A stretch of 64,000 nucleotides of DNA from Pannonibacter sp. SL95 (GCF_026672425.1 NZ_JAPPRC010000004.1:62001-126000), one strand, 5' to 3'. Counted from the stretch's first letter, positions 8,002-17,471 are shown. Numbers and translations are program-made. The notes: generated from the letters alone by a model not told the origin.

Positions 8002-10014
8002 TCACGCCGCTTCCGCGCCGCGTTCGCCGACGATCCGGACAACATCGGCCATGATGTCGGTCAGCTGGAAGTCCTTCGGCGTGTAGACGGCCGCAACACC
8101 CATCGCCTTCAGCGCACGAGCGTCCTCGTCCGGAATGATGCCGCCGACGACGACCGGAACGTCGCCGATGCCGGCCGCGCGCAGGCGCTCCATCACATCG
8201 CGCACCAGCGCCAGATGCGACCCGGACAGGATCGACAGGCCGATGACATGCACGCCTTCTTCCAGCGCGGCATTGACGATCTGCGCCGGGGTCAGGCGGA
8301 TGCCTTCATAGACCACTTCCATGCCGCAATCGCGCGCCCGCACGGCGATCTGCTCCGCGCCATTGGAGTGACCGTCCAGTCCCGGCTTGCCAACCAGGAA
8401 CTTCACCCGCCGGCCCAGCTTGCGCGACACGGCTTCCACGCTCTCCCGAACGGCGGTGAGGTCACCGGCATCGTCCCGTGCCGCGCGGCCAACACCCGTC
8501 GGGGCCCGGTACTCGCCGAAGACTTCCCGCAAGGCCGCGCCCCATTCGCCGGTGGTCACGCCCACCTTGGCAGCCGTGATCGAGGGCTCCATGATGTTGC
8601 GCCCCTCGCGCGCGGCAGCCTTCAGCCCGGCAATAGCCGCCTCGACAGCAGCCCCATCCCGCGCGGCGCGCCAGGCCTTGATCCGCTCGATTGCCTCGTC
8701 TTCCACATGCTCCGGCACGGTGAGAATGCCGCCATCCTCACCGGTGGCCAGCGGTGATGGCTCGCTTTCGGTCCACCTGTTGACGCCGACAACGATCTGC
8801 TCGCCGGTTTCAATTCCGGCCAGCCGGCGCGTGTTCGCCTCCACCAGTTTCTGCTTCATGTAAGAGGATTCCACCGCAGCCACGGCACCGCCCATGGCGT
8901 CGATCCGCGCCAGCTCCTCGCGTGCCTCGGCCTTCAGCTCCTCCACCTTGGCGGTGATCACCGACGAGCCATCGAAAATGTCATCGAAGTCCAGGAGGTC
9001 CGTCTCATAGGCCAGGATCTGCTGCATGCGCAGCGACCACTGCTGGTCGAAGGGCCGCGGCAGGCCCAGCGCCTCGTTCCAGGCCGGCAGCTGCACGGCG
9101 CGGGCGCGGGCGTTCTTGGACAGGACCACCGCCAGCATCTCGATCAGGATGCGGTAGACGTTGTTCTCCGGCTGCGGTTCCGTCAGGCCCAGCGAGTTGA
9201 CCTGCACGCCATAGCGGAAGCGGCGATAGCGCTCGTCGGTGATGCCATAGCGGTCACGGCAGATCTCATCCCACAGCTCGGTGAAGGCGCGCATCTTGCA
9301 AAGTTCGGTGATGAAGCGCATCCCCGCATTGACGAAGAACGAGATGCGCCCGACTGCCTGCGGAAACTCAGCTTCGGGGATCGCCCCGCTGGCCTTCATG
9401 CCGTCGAGGATCGCCACCGCCGTTGCCAGTGCGAAGGACAGCTCCTGCACCGGCGTCGCCCCGGCCTCCTGCAGGTGATAGGAACACACGTTCATCGGGT
9501 TCCATTTTGGCATTTCGCTGTAGGTCCAGGCGATCACGTCGCCGGTCAGCCGCAGCGATGGCGCGGGCGGGAACACATAGGTTCCGCGCGACAGGTATTC
9601 CTTGATGATGTCGTTCTGCGTCGTGCCGGCCAGAAGCTTGCGGTCCGCGCCCTGTTCATCGGCGGCCGCCACATACAGCGCCAGCAGCCAGGGCGCGGTG
9701 GCGTTGATCGTCATCGACGTATTCATCTTCTCGAGCGGGATCTCGTTGAACAGCGTCCGCATGTCGCCCAGATGCGCCACCGGCACGCCCACCTTGCCCA
9801 CTTCGCCGCGCGCCAGCATGTGGTCCGGGTCATAGCCCGTCTGCGTCGGCAGGTCGAAGGCGATGGAAAGGCCGGTCTGCCCCTTGGCCAGGTTCGTCCG
9901 GTACAGCCGGTTGGAATCCGCCGCTGTGGAATGGCCCGCATAGGTGCGGAAGATCCAGGGCTGGTCGCGCCGGCGCGGTGCCTTGGACGATCCGGTTTCT
10001 GCTGCCTGGCTCAT
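8002..10014 (-). CDS. ecm: Ethylmalonyl-CoA mutase (B12-dependent)
   Basis: Rearranges (2R)-ethylmalonyl-CoA to (2S)-methylsuccinyl-CoA in the ethylmalonyl-CoA pathway. The 670-residue protein has an N-terminal mutase TIM barrel (AFDLPTQTGYDPD, MNTSMTINATAPW, the NVCSYHLQEAGATPVQE segment) and a C-terminal cobalamin-binding domain with the DxHxxG motif in GKPGLDGHSNGAEQIA and GLSILSGSH. Length and single-subunit architecture match Ecm (formerly MeaA) rather than two-subunit methylmalonyl-CoA mutase. Divergent ccr across a 318-base gap encodes the preceding pathway enzyme, which strengthens the call. Confidence 0.95.
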   Translation of the reverse strand: MSQAAETGSSKAPRRRDQPWIFRTYAGHSTAADSNRLYRTNLAKGQTGLSIAFDLPTQTGYDPDHMLARGEVGKVGVPVAHLGDMRTLFNEIPLEKMNTSMTINATAPWLLALYVAAADEQGADRKLLAGTTQNDIIKEYLSRGTYVFPPAPSLRLTGDVIAWTYSEMPKWNPMNVCSYHLQEAGATPVQELSFALATAVAILDGMKASGAIPEAEFPQAVGRISFFVNAGMRFITELCKMRAFTELWDEICRDRYGITDERYRRFRYGVQVNSLGLTEPQPENNVYRILIEMLAVVLSKNARARAVQLPAWNEALGLPRPFDQQWSLRMQQILAYETDLLDFDDIFDGSSVITAKVEELKAEAREELARIDAMGGAVAAVESSYMKQKLVEANTRRLAGIETGEQIVVGVNRWTESEPSPLATGEDGGILTVPEHVEDEAIERIKAWRAARDGAAVEAAIAGLKAAAREGRNIMEPSITAAKVGVTTGEWGAALREVFGEYRAPTGVGRAARDDAGDLTAVRESVEAVSRKLGRRVKFLVGKPGLDGHSNGAEQIAVRARDCGMEVVYEGIRLTPAQIVNAALEEGVHVIGLSILSGSHLALVRDVMERLRAAGIGDVPVVVGGIIPDEDARALKAMGVAAVYTPKDFQLTDIMADVVRIVGERGAEAA

Positions 10015-10332
10015 GTCTCACTCCTTAACGCCTGCCCCGCCGCCAAGGGCACTCACAGGTCTCGCCTATGTGCGATGCAAAAAGCACCTGCCGGGTAAAT
10101 TCAAGTTACGCAATAGTCGTATAGATCGGAAGCGATTTTGGTTTGATAGTTGCGCAAAAGGACGAGTGCGACCGTCAAGGAGTGTTGCGACGCAGCACCA
10201 CGACCCGCACGGGGTCCCGCCCGGACCGGCGCCTGCGACAGGAGCAGCGTCAATCCGGGAGAAATTGGTGAGGCCGGACAGCGGGATGGGCGTCCGGTCA
10301 GTTTTCGGCGCATGGAGGGGAAGGACACGGCA
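10015..10332. promoter_or_regulatory. ecm/ccr divergent control region with TTGCG-type palindromes
   Basis: A 318-base gene-free region between the two divergent starts. It contains TTACGCAAT (10106-10114, reading ATTGCGTAA on the other strand), the perfect palindrome TTGCGCAA (10150-10157) and the degenerate dyad TTGCGACGCA (10185-10194). Repeated half-sites of this kind would suit a common regulator of both genes. No promoter hexamers are asserted. Confidence 0.4.
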
Positions 10333-11628
10333 ATGAGCGCGGCGCTGCAGGCAAATGACAACCGCCAGACGGGAGACACTCCCTTGAAAGACCTTTACGA
10401 GATCGGCGAGATCCCGCCGCTCGGCCATGTGCCGAAGAACATGTATGCCTGGACGATCCGTCAGGATCGCCATGGCGCGCCGGAAGACGCGATGAAGATC
10501 GAGGTCGTGCCGACCTGGGAGCTGGACAGCCACGAAGTTCTCGTGCTCGTCATGGCCGCGGGCGTCAACTACAACGGCGTCTGGGCGGCACTTGGTGAAC
10601 CGATTTCCGTGTTCGGCAGCCACAAGAGCCCCTACCACATCGCCGGATCCGATGCCTCGGGCATCGTCTGGGCCGTCGGGTCCAAGGTGAAGCGCTGGAA
10701 GGTCGGCGATGAAGTCGTCATCCACTGCAACCAGGATGACGGCGACGACGAGGAGTGCAATGGCGGCGATCCGATGTTCTCGCCGACCCAGCGCATCTGG
10801 GGTTACGAAACGCCGGACGGTTCGTTCTCGCAGTTCTGCCGGGTGCAGTCGCAGCAGCTGATGCCGCGGCCCAAGCACCTCACCTGGGAAGAAGCCGCCT
10901 GCTACACCCTGACGCTTGCCACCGCCTACCGCATGCTGTTCGGCCACGCGCCGCACCAGCTGCGTCCGGGCCAGAACGTGCTCGTCTGGGGCGCCTCCGG
11001 CGGTCTTGGCGTGTTCGGCATCCAGCTCGCGGCTGCAGCCGGCGCCAATGCCATCGGCATCATCTCGGACGAGGACAAGCGCGACTACGTCATGTCGCTT
11101 GGCGCCAAGGGCGTCATCAACCGCAAGGACTTCAACTGCTGGGGACAGCTGCCAAAGGTCAACTCGCCCGAGTTCAACACCTGGACCCAGGAAGCGCGCA
11201 AGTTCGGCAAGGCGATCTGGGACATCACCGGCAAGGGCAATGACGTCGACATGGTGTTCGAGCATCCGGGCGAACAGACCTTCCCGGTCTCCTGTCTGGT
11301 CGTCAAGCGCGGCGGCATGGTCGTGTTCTGCGCTGGCACAACCGGCTTCAACATCACCTTTGACGCCCGCTATGTCTGGATGCGGCAGAAGCGCATCCAG
11401 GGCTCGCACTTCGCCCACCTGAAGCAGGCCTCCGAAGCCAACAAGGCGGTGATCGACCGTCGCATCGACCCTTGCATGTCCGAAGTGTTCCCCTGGGACC
11501 AGATCCCGAAGGCGCACACCAAGATGTGGAAGAACCAGCACGCCCCCGGCAACATGGCCGTGCTGGTGAACTCGCCGATGCCAGGCCTCAGGACCGTCGA
11601 GGACGTTCTGGAAGCCAGCAAGCGCTGA
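10333..11628 (+). CDS. ccr: Crotonyl-CoA carboxylase/reductase
   Basis: Catalyses reductive carboxylation of crotonyl-CoA with NADPH and CO2 to ethylmalonyl-CoA, the key step of the ethylmalonyl-CoA pathway. The 431-residue protein is a medium-chain dehydrogenase/reductase. Typical Ccr segments are LYEIGEIPPLGHVP, MAAGVNYNGVWAALGEP, the long HCNQDDGDDEECNGGDPM insertion, the nucleotide loop VWGASGGLGVFGIQLA and the C-terminal HKMWKNQ-like AHTKMWKNQHAPGNMAVLV. The ATG at 10333 has AAGGA about eight bases upstream; an in-frame ATG at 10312 is the alternative. It is divergent from ecm. Confidence 0.96.
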   Translation: MSAALQANDNRQTGDTPLKDLYEIGEIPPLGHVPKNMYAWTIRQDRHGAPEDAMKIEVVPTWELDSHEVLVLVMAAGVNYNGVWAALGEPISVFGSHKSPYHIAGSDASGIVWAVGSKVKRWKVGDEVVIHCNQDDGDDEECNGGDPMFSPTQRIWGYETPDGSFSQFCRVQSQQLMPRPKHLTWEEAACYTLTLATAYRMLFGHAPHQLRPGQNVLVWGASGGLGVFGIQLAAAAGANAIGIISDEDKRDYVMSLGAKGVINRKDFNCWGQLPKVNSPEFNTWTQEARKFGKAIWDITGKGNDVDMVFEHPGEQTFPVSCLVVKRGGMVVFCAGTTGFNITFDARYVWMRQKRIQGSHFAHLKQASEANKAVIDRRIDPCMSEVFPWDQIPKAHTKMWKNQHAPGNMAVLVNSPMPGLRTVEDVLEASKR

Positions 11629-11640
11629 CCAAACCCAGGC

Positions 11641-11668
11641 CGGCCGCCCGTCAAGGGCGGCCGTTGCC
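11641..11668 (+). terminator. Probable terminator of ccr
   Basis: GGCCGCCC and GGGCGGCC form a stem around a short loop directly after ccr, followed by only a weak T content, so termination efficiency is uncertain. Confidence 0.5.
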
Positions 11669-11835
11669 AGTCTCGCCGGAACCAACCGTTCCACGCCTGC
11701 CGCGCAAGACCGGGACCGATACCCCTGGCATTCCGCCCTGCGCATGCCTAGGTTAGGGCGATTGTCAGAGCAAAACGCCGATCCGGTGGCTCTGGCTGAA
11801 AGTGGCCGGATACCTCCGGACCGGCTGGAACGGGA

Positions 11836-12276
11836 ATGACCACGCACAGCATCAGCCCCAAGACAGACCGCAAAGCGGCAAGCGCCTGGCGTTTGGCGCC
11901 GCTTCTGCTCAAGCTGTTGCTGCTTGCCTTCGTCGTCCAGCTTCCCCTCGCGCTCCAGCCGCAGATCACGGGCCTTCCCGTCCCGGCCAGTGCGTCAGAT
12001 CTGGAACGCCACCCGGTCGTTCTTGGCGCAGCCGTCCAGAACGCCCAGCGGATGCGCGAAAGCGCGCGGGCAGCCTCTGCCGAATGGCACCGCCTGTCAC
12101 CGGATCGCAGCATCGCCCCTCCGCCGCTGGACCGGGATCCGCATGCGCTTGTTGCCCTCGCAGCCACCTTCATTGTTGCGCCTGCGGGCTCTGCACCAGT
12201 TGCAACGGTTGGGACCGTCGCGCTGCAAGCACAGCGCCAGGGCTTCGACGCGCGCGCGCCACCCGTAGCGCTCTGA
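11836..12276 (+). CDS. Hypothetical membrane-anchored protein upstream of secDF
   Basis: An unrecognised 146-residue protein. It has a basic N-terminus, one hydrophobic segment at about residues 20-42 (LAPLLLKLLLLAFVVQLPLAL) that could be an uncleaved signal-anchor, then an Ala-rich polar region and a second weakly hydrophobic stretch near ALVALAATFIVAPAGSAPVATV. Composition is very Ala-rich and antisense reading frames are open too, so its reality is not certain. It is separated by about 100 bases from secDF in the same direction and could be co-transcribed. Confidence 0.45.
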   Translation: MTTHSISPKTDRKAASAWRLAPLLLKLLLLAFVVQLPLALQPQITGLPVPASASDLERHPVVLGAAVQNAQRMRESARAASAEWHRLSPDRSIAPPPLDRDPHALVALAATFIVAPAGSAPVATVGTVALQAQRQGFDARAPPVAL

Positions 12277-12378
12277 CGGGCATCCAGCCCTTCTGATCCG
12301 ACCTTCCGTTTTGCTCCGGCTGCCGGCCGCGCGGGCTCTGCCTCGCGCTGGCGCGCCGTTTTCTGGACCTGTCACACC

Positions 12379-14931
12379 ATGCGTCAATCCCGCTGGGTTC
12401 TTGCGGCCTATCTGGCCGTCATCCTGTTTGGCCTTCTGGCCGCCTTGCCGAATTTCTTGTCCACGTCGCAGCTCGCCAGCCTGCCACGCTGGTTGCCCAA
12501 TCAACCCGTCACCCTCGGCCTCGACCTGAGGGGCGGCTCGCATCTCGTGCTGGAAACAGACACCAAAGCCGTTCTCCGGGACCGGGTCGATGACCTGCAG
12601 CAGCAGGCAAGGCAATCCCTGTCGGCCGCACGCATCGCCACAAGCGCGATCCGCCCGGCCGAGGGCGCCCTCACGATCCAGCTGAAGGATCCGGCCCAGC
12701 GCGCCGAGGCGGAGAAGACCCTGCGCCCCTTGATCAACGCGGCCGCCGGGCTCATGCCGGGGCTGGCAACCACGCCGGATCTCACGCTGACCGCAACCGG
12801 TCCGGCGACGCTGGAACTCAAGCTGACCGAAGACGGCATCCGCGACCGCATCAATGGCGCCGTCGCCCAGAGCCTCGAGATCATCCGCATGCGGATCGAT
12901 CAGGCAGGTGTTGCAGAGCCTGTCATCCAGCGCGCCGGCGGCGACCGGATCATGGTTCAGCTGCCGGGCGTCCAGGACCCTGCCCGTATCCGCGAACTTC
13001 TCGGCAGCACGGCCAAGCTGTCGTTCCACATGCTGGCCAATGTCACGTCAGACGGACAGCTTCCCGCCGGAGCACGGATGCTCCCATCGGCCCAGGGCTC
13101 CACGTCCTATCCCGTGGAAACCCGCGTCGCCCTGTCCGGCGAGCGCTTGGCCGACGTGAAGGCAGGCTTTGACCCGCAGACGCGCGAGCCGATCGTGCAG
13201 TTCCGTTTCGACAGCAGCGGCGCACGCCAGTTCGCGGCGATCACCTCGGCCAACATCGGCAAGCCCTTTGCCATCGTGCTGGATGGAAAGGTGCTGAGCG
13301 CCCCGGTCATCCAGCAGCCGATCACGGGCGGCTCCGGCCAGATCAGCGGTACCTTCACCGTCGCCGAGGCCGCCGACCTTGCCGCCTTGCTGCGCGCCGG
13401 CGCGTTGCCCGCGCCGCTCACCGTCATCGAGGAACGCACGGTCGGCGCGGATCTCGGCGCCGACGCCATCGAACGCGGCGTCGAGACCGGCCTTGCCGGC
13501 TTTGCCCTCGTCTTCGGCTTCATGATGGTGCTCTATGGCCGCTGGGGCCTGGTCGCCAATTTCGCGCTGGCCCTCAACGTGCTGCTGACGCTCGGCGCAC
13601 TCAGCCTCCTCGGGGCGACGCTGACCCTGCCGGGCATCGCCGGCATTGTGCTCGGCATCGGCCTTGCGGTGGACGCCAACGTGCTCATCAACGAGCGCAT
13701 CCGCGAGGAAACCCGCAAGGGTCTCGGCGCTGCGGCCGCACTCGACGCCGGGTTCAGGCGCGCCTACGCCACCATCGTCGATTCCAACGTCACGGCTCTC
13801 ATCGCCACCTTGCTGCTGTTCTGGTTCGGCACCGGCCCGGTACGCGGCTTCGCAATCACCATGGCGCTCGGCATCGCCATTTCCATGTTCACGGCCGTCT
13901 CCATTGTCCGCGTCATCATGACGGCCATCGTCCGGCGCTGGCGGTTGAAGACTCTGGTCATCGAACCGCTGTTCGGGATCAGACTGATCCCTGACGGCAC
14001 CAGCATCCGCTTCATGCGTGGCCGTTTCATCGGCATCGGCGTGTCCGTCCTGCTCTCGCTTGCCTCCATCGGCCTCCTGATCAAGCCGGGCCTCAACCTC
14101 GGCGTCGATTTCAGGGGCGGCATCCAGATGGAGGTGACGACAGACGCGCCGGCCGATCTCGCGGCCCTGCGCAGCCACCTCGGCGCGCTTGGCCTTGGCG
14201 AGATCACGCTGCAGCAGTTCGGCAATGACGCAACGGTCCTGATCCGGGCCGAGCGTCAGCCGGGCGGCGAGGAGGCGCAAACGGCAGCGGTGCAGTCGAT
14301 CCGCACCACCCTCGCCGACATCGCGCCAGGCGCATCGGTGGAGCGGACGGAAGTCGTCGGCCCGAAGGTCAGCGGCGAGCTCGCCACCGCCGGCATTCTC
14401 GCGGTGGTGCTCGCCAGCCTTGCCATGCTGCTTTACATCTGGGCGCGCTTCGAATGGCCCTTTGCCATCGGCGCGATTGCAACTCTCGTGCTGGATGTGA
14501 CCAAGACAGCCGGCTTCTTCGCGCTCACGGGCATCGACTTCAACCTCACCGCCATCGCCGCCCTGCTGACCCTCGTCGGCTACTCGGTGAATGACAAGGT
14601 CGTGGTCTATGACCGGATGCGCGAGAACATGCGGCTCTACAAGCAGATGCCGCTGCGCGACATGATTGACAGGTCAATCAACGAAACCCTCGGCCGCAGT
14701 CTCTACACCTCGATAACGGCCTTCCTCGCCATGCTGCCGATGGCCATCTGGGGCGGCAGCGCGGTGGAAAGCTTCGCCGTACCGATGGTCTTCGGCATCG
14801 TCATCGCCGCAAGTTCCTCGGTCTTCATCGCCGCGCCGATCCTTCTGTTCCTGGGCGACTGGCGCAAGCGGCGCCAGGCCCGCCGACCGGACACCGCACT
14901 CCCTGTGCCAGCTGCCGCAGACAAGGCTTGA
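12379..14931 (+). CDS. secDF: Protein translocase subunit SecDF (fused)
   Basis: An 850-residue fusion of SecD and SecF, an accessory part of the Sec translocon that uses proton motive force to complete export. The SecD half has an N-terminal membrane helix, the VTLGLDLRGGSHLVLE motif, a large periplasmic domain and a membrane block with the LVFGFMMVLYGRWG and IVLGIGLAVDANVLINERIRE motifs. The SecF half starts at about residue 543 with RFMRGRFIGIG, LNLGVDFRGGIQMEV, and ends with LTLVGYSVNDKVVVYDRMREN. About twelve membrane segments are expected. A long perfect palindrome follows the stop. Confidence 0.96.
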   Translation: MRQSRWVLAAYLAVILFGLLAALPNFLSTSQLASLPRWLPNQPVTLGLDLRGGSHLVLETDTKAVLRDRVDDLQQQARQSLSAARIATSAIRPAEGALTIQLKDPAQRAEAEKTLRPLINAAAGLMPGLATTPDLTLTATGPATLELKLTEDGIRDRINGAVAQSLEIIRMRIDQAGVAEPVIQRAGGDRIMVQLPGVQDPARIRELLGSTAKLSFHMLANVTSDGQLPAGARMLPSAQGSTSYPVETRVALSGERLADVKAGFDPQTREPIVQFRFDSSGARQFAAITSANIGKPFAIVLDGKVLSAPVIQQPITGGSGQISGTFTVAEAADLAALLRAGALPAPLTVIEERTVGADLGADAIERGVETGLAGFALVFGFMMVLYGRWGLVANFALALNVLLTLGALSLLGATLTLPGIAGIVLGIGLAVDANVLINERIREETRKGLGAAAALDAGFRRAYATIVDSNVTALIATLLLFWFGTGPVRGFAITMALGIAISMFTAVSIVRVIMTAIVRRWRLKTLVIEPLFGIRLIPDGTSIRFMRGRFIGIGVSVLLSLASIGLLIKPGLNLGVDFRGGIQMEVTTDAPADLAALRSHLGALGLGEITLQQFGNDATVLIRAERQPGGEEAQTAAVQSIRTTLADIAPGASVERTEVVGPKVSGELATAGILAVVLASLAMLLYIWARFEWPFAIGAIATLVLDVTKTAGFFALTGIDFNLTAIAALLTLVGYSVNDKVVVYDRMRENMRLYKQMPLRDMIDRSINETLGRSLYTSITAFLAMLPMAIWGGSAVESFAVPMVFGIVIAASSSVFIAAPILLFLGDWRKRRQARRPDTALPVPAAADKA

Positions 14932-14938
14932 CCACAAA

Positions 14939-14976
14939 CACGAAGGCCCGCCGGTTCGAACCGGCGGGCCTTCGTG
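14939..14976. terminator. Bidirectional terminator between secDF and the receiver gene
   Basis: A perfect inverted repeat with 19-base arms (CACGAAGGCCCGCCGGTTC and its complement) lies in the 63-base gap between two convergent genes. This is the strongest hairpin of the window. Confidence 0.8.
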
Positions 14977-14994
14977 GATCAGTCCGAGACTGTT

Positions 14995-15798
14995 TCAGGT
15001 CATCGCGAACATGCGCACCTGTTTGGAGAAGTGCGAATGCCGCAGACCGAACAGGTGATGCAGGATGCTGTCCACATCATCCGGATAGAACGGCTTGCGC
15101 AGGAACGCACGGGCCCGCACGCGCTCCGCCGCCTGGTCCAGCGTCGTGTTGTATTCCGTCGACATCAGGATCACATCCGAGGCCCGTGTCAGGCCCGCCA
15201 GACGCTCCGCCAGTTCCAGACCGGTCATGTTCGGCATGTTGAAATCGGTGAAGATGACGCGATACGATTTTTCGCTCACCCGCTTGATCGCCGTATGTCC
15301 GTCTTCCGCCTCGACGATGTTCAGCTTGAAGATCGACCGCTCCAGCACCTTGCGCACGATGCGCCGCACCGTCGTGGAGTCATCCACGACCAGGACGTCG
15401 AACGGCATGTTGATGGTCTCGTAGACCTCGATCACATGCCGCACCTGGCTGGCGCTGAAGGGCTTGGTCAGGAAATCATAGGCGCCAAAAGACTTGAGCT
15501 TCTTCTCGGCCTCTTCCGCCAGACCATCCGACATGGACACGGCAAATGTCTTGGAGCCCATCACATGGATGGCCGCCATCACCTCGACGCCGTTGAGCTG
15601 CGGCATGTTGATATCGAGGAAAGCAATGTCGAAGGCCTGACGGCTCAGCTTCTCGACAGCATCCTTACCGTCGGCCGCCATTGTAATGTCAAAGCTTCGC
15701 CCCGTCGCCAGCAAAGCTTTTTCTATGAACTTCCGCACAGTGCCAGAATCATCCGCAATGATCACCTTGATGGTCTTTTCGGCCAATTCATCCTGCAC
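14995..15798 (-). CDS. Tandem receiver-domain (REC-REC) response regulator
   Basis: A 267-residue protein made of two complete CheY-like receiver domains and no output domain. Domain 1 (about residues 10-127) has acidic pair Asp16-Asp17, phosphoacceptor Asp62 in FLDINMP and Lys112 in LTKPF. Domain 2 (about 133-255) has Asp139-Asp140, Asp185 in FTDFNMP and Lys in LRKPF. All phosphorylation residues are present in both halves. No histidine kinase or chemotaxis gene is adjacent, so it is an orphan. It may act as a phosphorelay intermediate or protein-protein regulator; the partner is unknown. Confidence 0.88.
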   Translation of the reverse strand: MQDELAEKTIKVIIADDSGTVRKFIEKALLATGRSFDITMAADGKDAVEKLSRQAFDIAFLDINMPQLNGVEVMAAIHVMGSKTFAVSMSDGLAEEAEKKLKSFGAYDFLTKPFSASQVRHVIEVYETINMPFDVLVVDDSTTVRRIVRKVLERSIFKLNIVEAEDGHTAIKRVSEKSYRVIFTDFNMPNMTGLELAERLAGLTRASDVILMSTEYNTTLDQAAERVRARAFLRKPFYPDDVDSILHHLFGLRHSHFSKQVRMFAMT

Positions 15799-16041
15799 GA
15801 CCCAGCATTCCCCTCGACTATTGAGCTCTCTTTGCCCGGTTTATATGACAGGAGGGTAAACATAAGTTCAATAGCATGTAGTTTTAACGATATCCCCCAA
15901 GGGAAGATGAAAACGATTTCAAGGACGTGACAGCCAGGCATCTCCTCGTTCCGCAGCGCTCGACATGGCGCATTGCAGCGAAGCGGCCTAATCTCGCCGC
16001 TGATTCGCGACGGCGTGGGGCTCAGCAGGAAAGTTCGAGAC

Positions 16042-16590
16042 ATGACACTGAAGATGACAGGCCGCCTGATGCGCAACGGCCGGCGCCTTGCCGCGGTTGT
16101 GATGGCCGCAGGCGTTCTGGCGCTTGCCGGCTGCCAGACGGAAAAGCCCGTCGAATTGCCCCCGTTCTACCGGGATCTGGCGAGGGTAAACGCCCATGTC
16201 GACCAGCAGGCCGCCCTGCAGATGATCAACCAGTACCGGCAGAACAACGGCCTGCGGCCGCTGATGCTGGATCCGGTCCTCGGCTCCATCGCCCAGGCGC
16301 AGGCCCAGGCCGTCGCCAGTGCCGACAGCATCCGCGCGGCCCTTGAGCCGCAGAACCAGCTGAAGACCCGCTTGAACGCCATCGGCGAGACCAAGACCAA
16401 CGGTGTCGAGAACGTCAGCGCCGGCTATCGCACTCTTGCCGAAGCCTTCTCCGGCTGGCGCGAGTCGCCGGGCCACAACAAGGTGATGCTCGACCCGCAG
16501 GCCACCCGCATGGCGATCGCAACCACCTACGCGCCGAACTCCAAGTACAAGGTGTTCTGGAGCCTCGTGCTCGCCTCCCCGCGCCAGTGA
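16042..16590 (+). CDS. CAP-domain lipoprotein
   Basis: A 182-residue predicted lipoprotein. It has a basic N-terminus, a hydrophobic core and lipobox LAGC (cleavage before Cys), followed by a CAP/SCP-like domain: MINQYRQNNGLRPLMLDPVLGSIAQAQAQ, a VENVSAGY segment and SGWRESPGHNKVML. These correspond to the conserved helices and the HNxxML-type motif of bacterial CAP proteins, whose function is mostly unknown. The start at 16042 has AGGA upstream; ATG 16054 and 16069 are alternatives. Confidence 0.85.
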   Translation: MTLKMTGRLMRNGRRLAAVVMAAGVLALAGCQTEKPVELPPFYRDLARVNAHVDQQAALQMINQYRQNNGLRPLMLDPVLGSIAQAQAQAVASADSIRAALEPQNQLKTRLNAIGETKTNGVENVSAGYRTLAEAFSGWRESPGHNKVMLDPQATRMAIATTYAPNSKYKVFWSLVLASPRQ

Positions 16591-16621
16591 CATAACGCGA
16601 GGCTCCCGACAAACCCTCGAT

Positions 16622-16660
16622 CGTCATCCCGGCCAAGCGAAGCGCCGAGCCGGGATGACG
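16622..16660. repeat. Palindromic intergenic repeat (CGTCATCCCGGC type)
   Basis: A perfect 12-bp inverted repeat CGTCATCCCGGC / GCCGGGATGACG flanks a 15-base loop containing AAGCGAAGCGCC. The same left arm and loop recur at 35088-35120. Confidence 0.8.
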
Positions 16661-16744
16661 GCTGTGAGGTCTCGGTTCGTCTTCTACCTGACAAAGCCCC
16701 GGACATCGGCAAAGGACCCAAGGGTCCCTCCGCCTCTCCGCGCT

Positions 16745-16765
16745 GTCCCGGCCTTGAGCCGGGAC
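16745..16765. repeat. CCCGGCC palindrome
   Basis: GTCCCGGC-cttga-GCCGGGAC hairpin, the same core as at 7788-7809 and 33841-33861, located 31 bases past the 3' end of the convergent carbonic anhydrase gene. Confidence 0.75.
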
Positions 16766-16796
16766 CTGTCAGGGACGAAAACCGTCCCCTCACTGT

Positions 16797-17471
16797 TCAG
16801 CTGGCTTCAGCTTCGCTGACGAAATTCTCCGGCGCGCAGCTTTCGAACTTGCTCGTCTCCGGATCCATGATCCTGAGATCGCCAGAACCGATGTCGAACC
16901 AGGCGCCGTGCACCTTCAGGCCTTCGTTGCGCATGGCCTCGTCGACAAAGGGAAAGGTCGCAAGGTTTTTCAGCGACTGGCGCACCCCGGCATATTCCAT
17001 AGCCAGCTGCGGATCATCGAGCTTGTCGACCGGCATGCAGGCCATGGCGATCGCCGCCGGTTCCAGCAGCTTGATCCAGCGGCCAATGAAGGCGCCGGTG
17101 GCCAGCGGTGCATTGGCGTTTTCGCGGAAGGCATGGACGCCGCCACATTTGGCGTGGCCCATGACGACGATGTGCTTCACCTTGAGCACCCGCACGGCAT
17201 ATTCAATGGCCGCGCTGGTGCCGTGTTGACCGTCGGTTTCCTCATAGGGCGGCACGAGATTGGCGACGTTGCGCACGACGAACAATTCGCCTGGTCCCAC
17301 ATGGAACACGCCTTCTGGCGTGACGCGGCTGTCGCAGCACGAGATCACCATCACATCCGGTCGCTGGCCATAGATGGCAAGCTGTTCCTGCGTCTCGCGA
17401 TGCCGGACATAGCCCTTGCTGAGATAGCGGCCATAACCGGCGACCAGATGATTGGGGAAGTCATGTGCCAC
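16797..17471 (-). CDS. can: Beta-class carbonic anhydrase
   Basis: Interconverts CO2 and bicarbonate. The 224-residue protein carries the zinc ligands Cys45 and Asp47 with Arg49 in CCDSR, and His106 and Cys109 in GHAKCGG, the complete beta-class set. The GTSAAIEYAVRVLKVKHIVVMGH segment is typical of the bacterial clade near plant-type enzymes. It lies downstream of the SbtA-like transporter and SbtB-like regulator on the same strand, after a 150-base gap, which suggests a bicarbonate-handling unit. Confidence 0.95.
   Translation of the reverse strand: MAHDFPNHLVAGYGRYLSKGYVRHRETQEQLAIYGQRPDVMVISCCDSRVTPEGVFHVGPGELFVVRNVANLVPPYEETDGQHGTSAAIEYAVRVLKVKHIVVMGHAKCGGVHAFRENANAPLATGAFIGRWIKLLEPAAIAMACMPVDKLDDPQLAMEYAGVRQSLKNLATFPFVDEAMRNEGLKVHGAWFDIGSGDLRIMDPETSKFESCAPENFVSEAEAS

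Noticed and set aside
10066-11847. 593-codon open frame on the minus strand opposite ccr
   Set aside because: Shadow of ccr; sequence is low-complexity Arg/Ala/Gly without conserved motifs.
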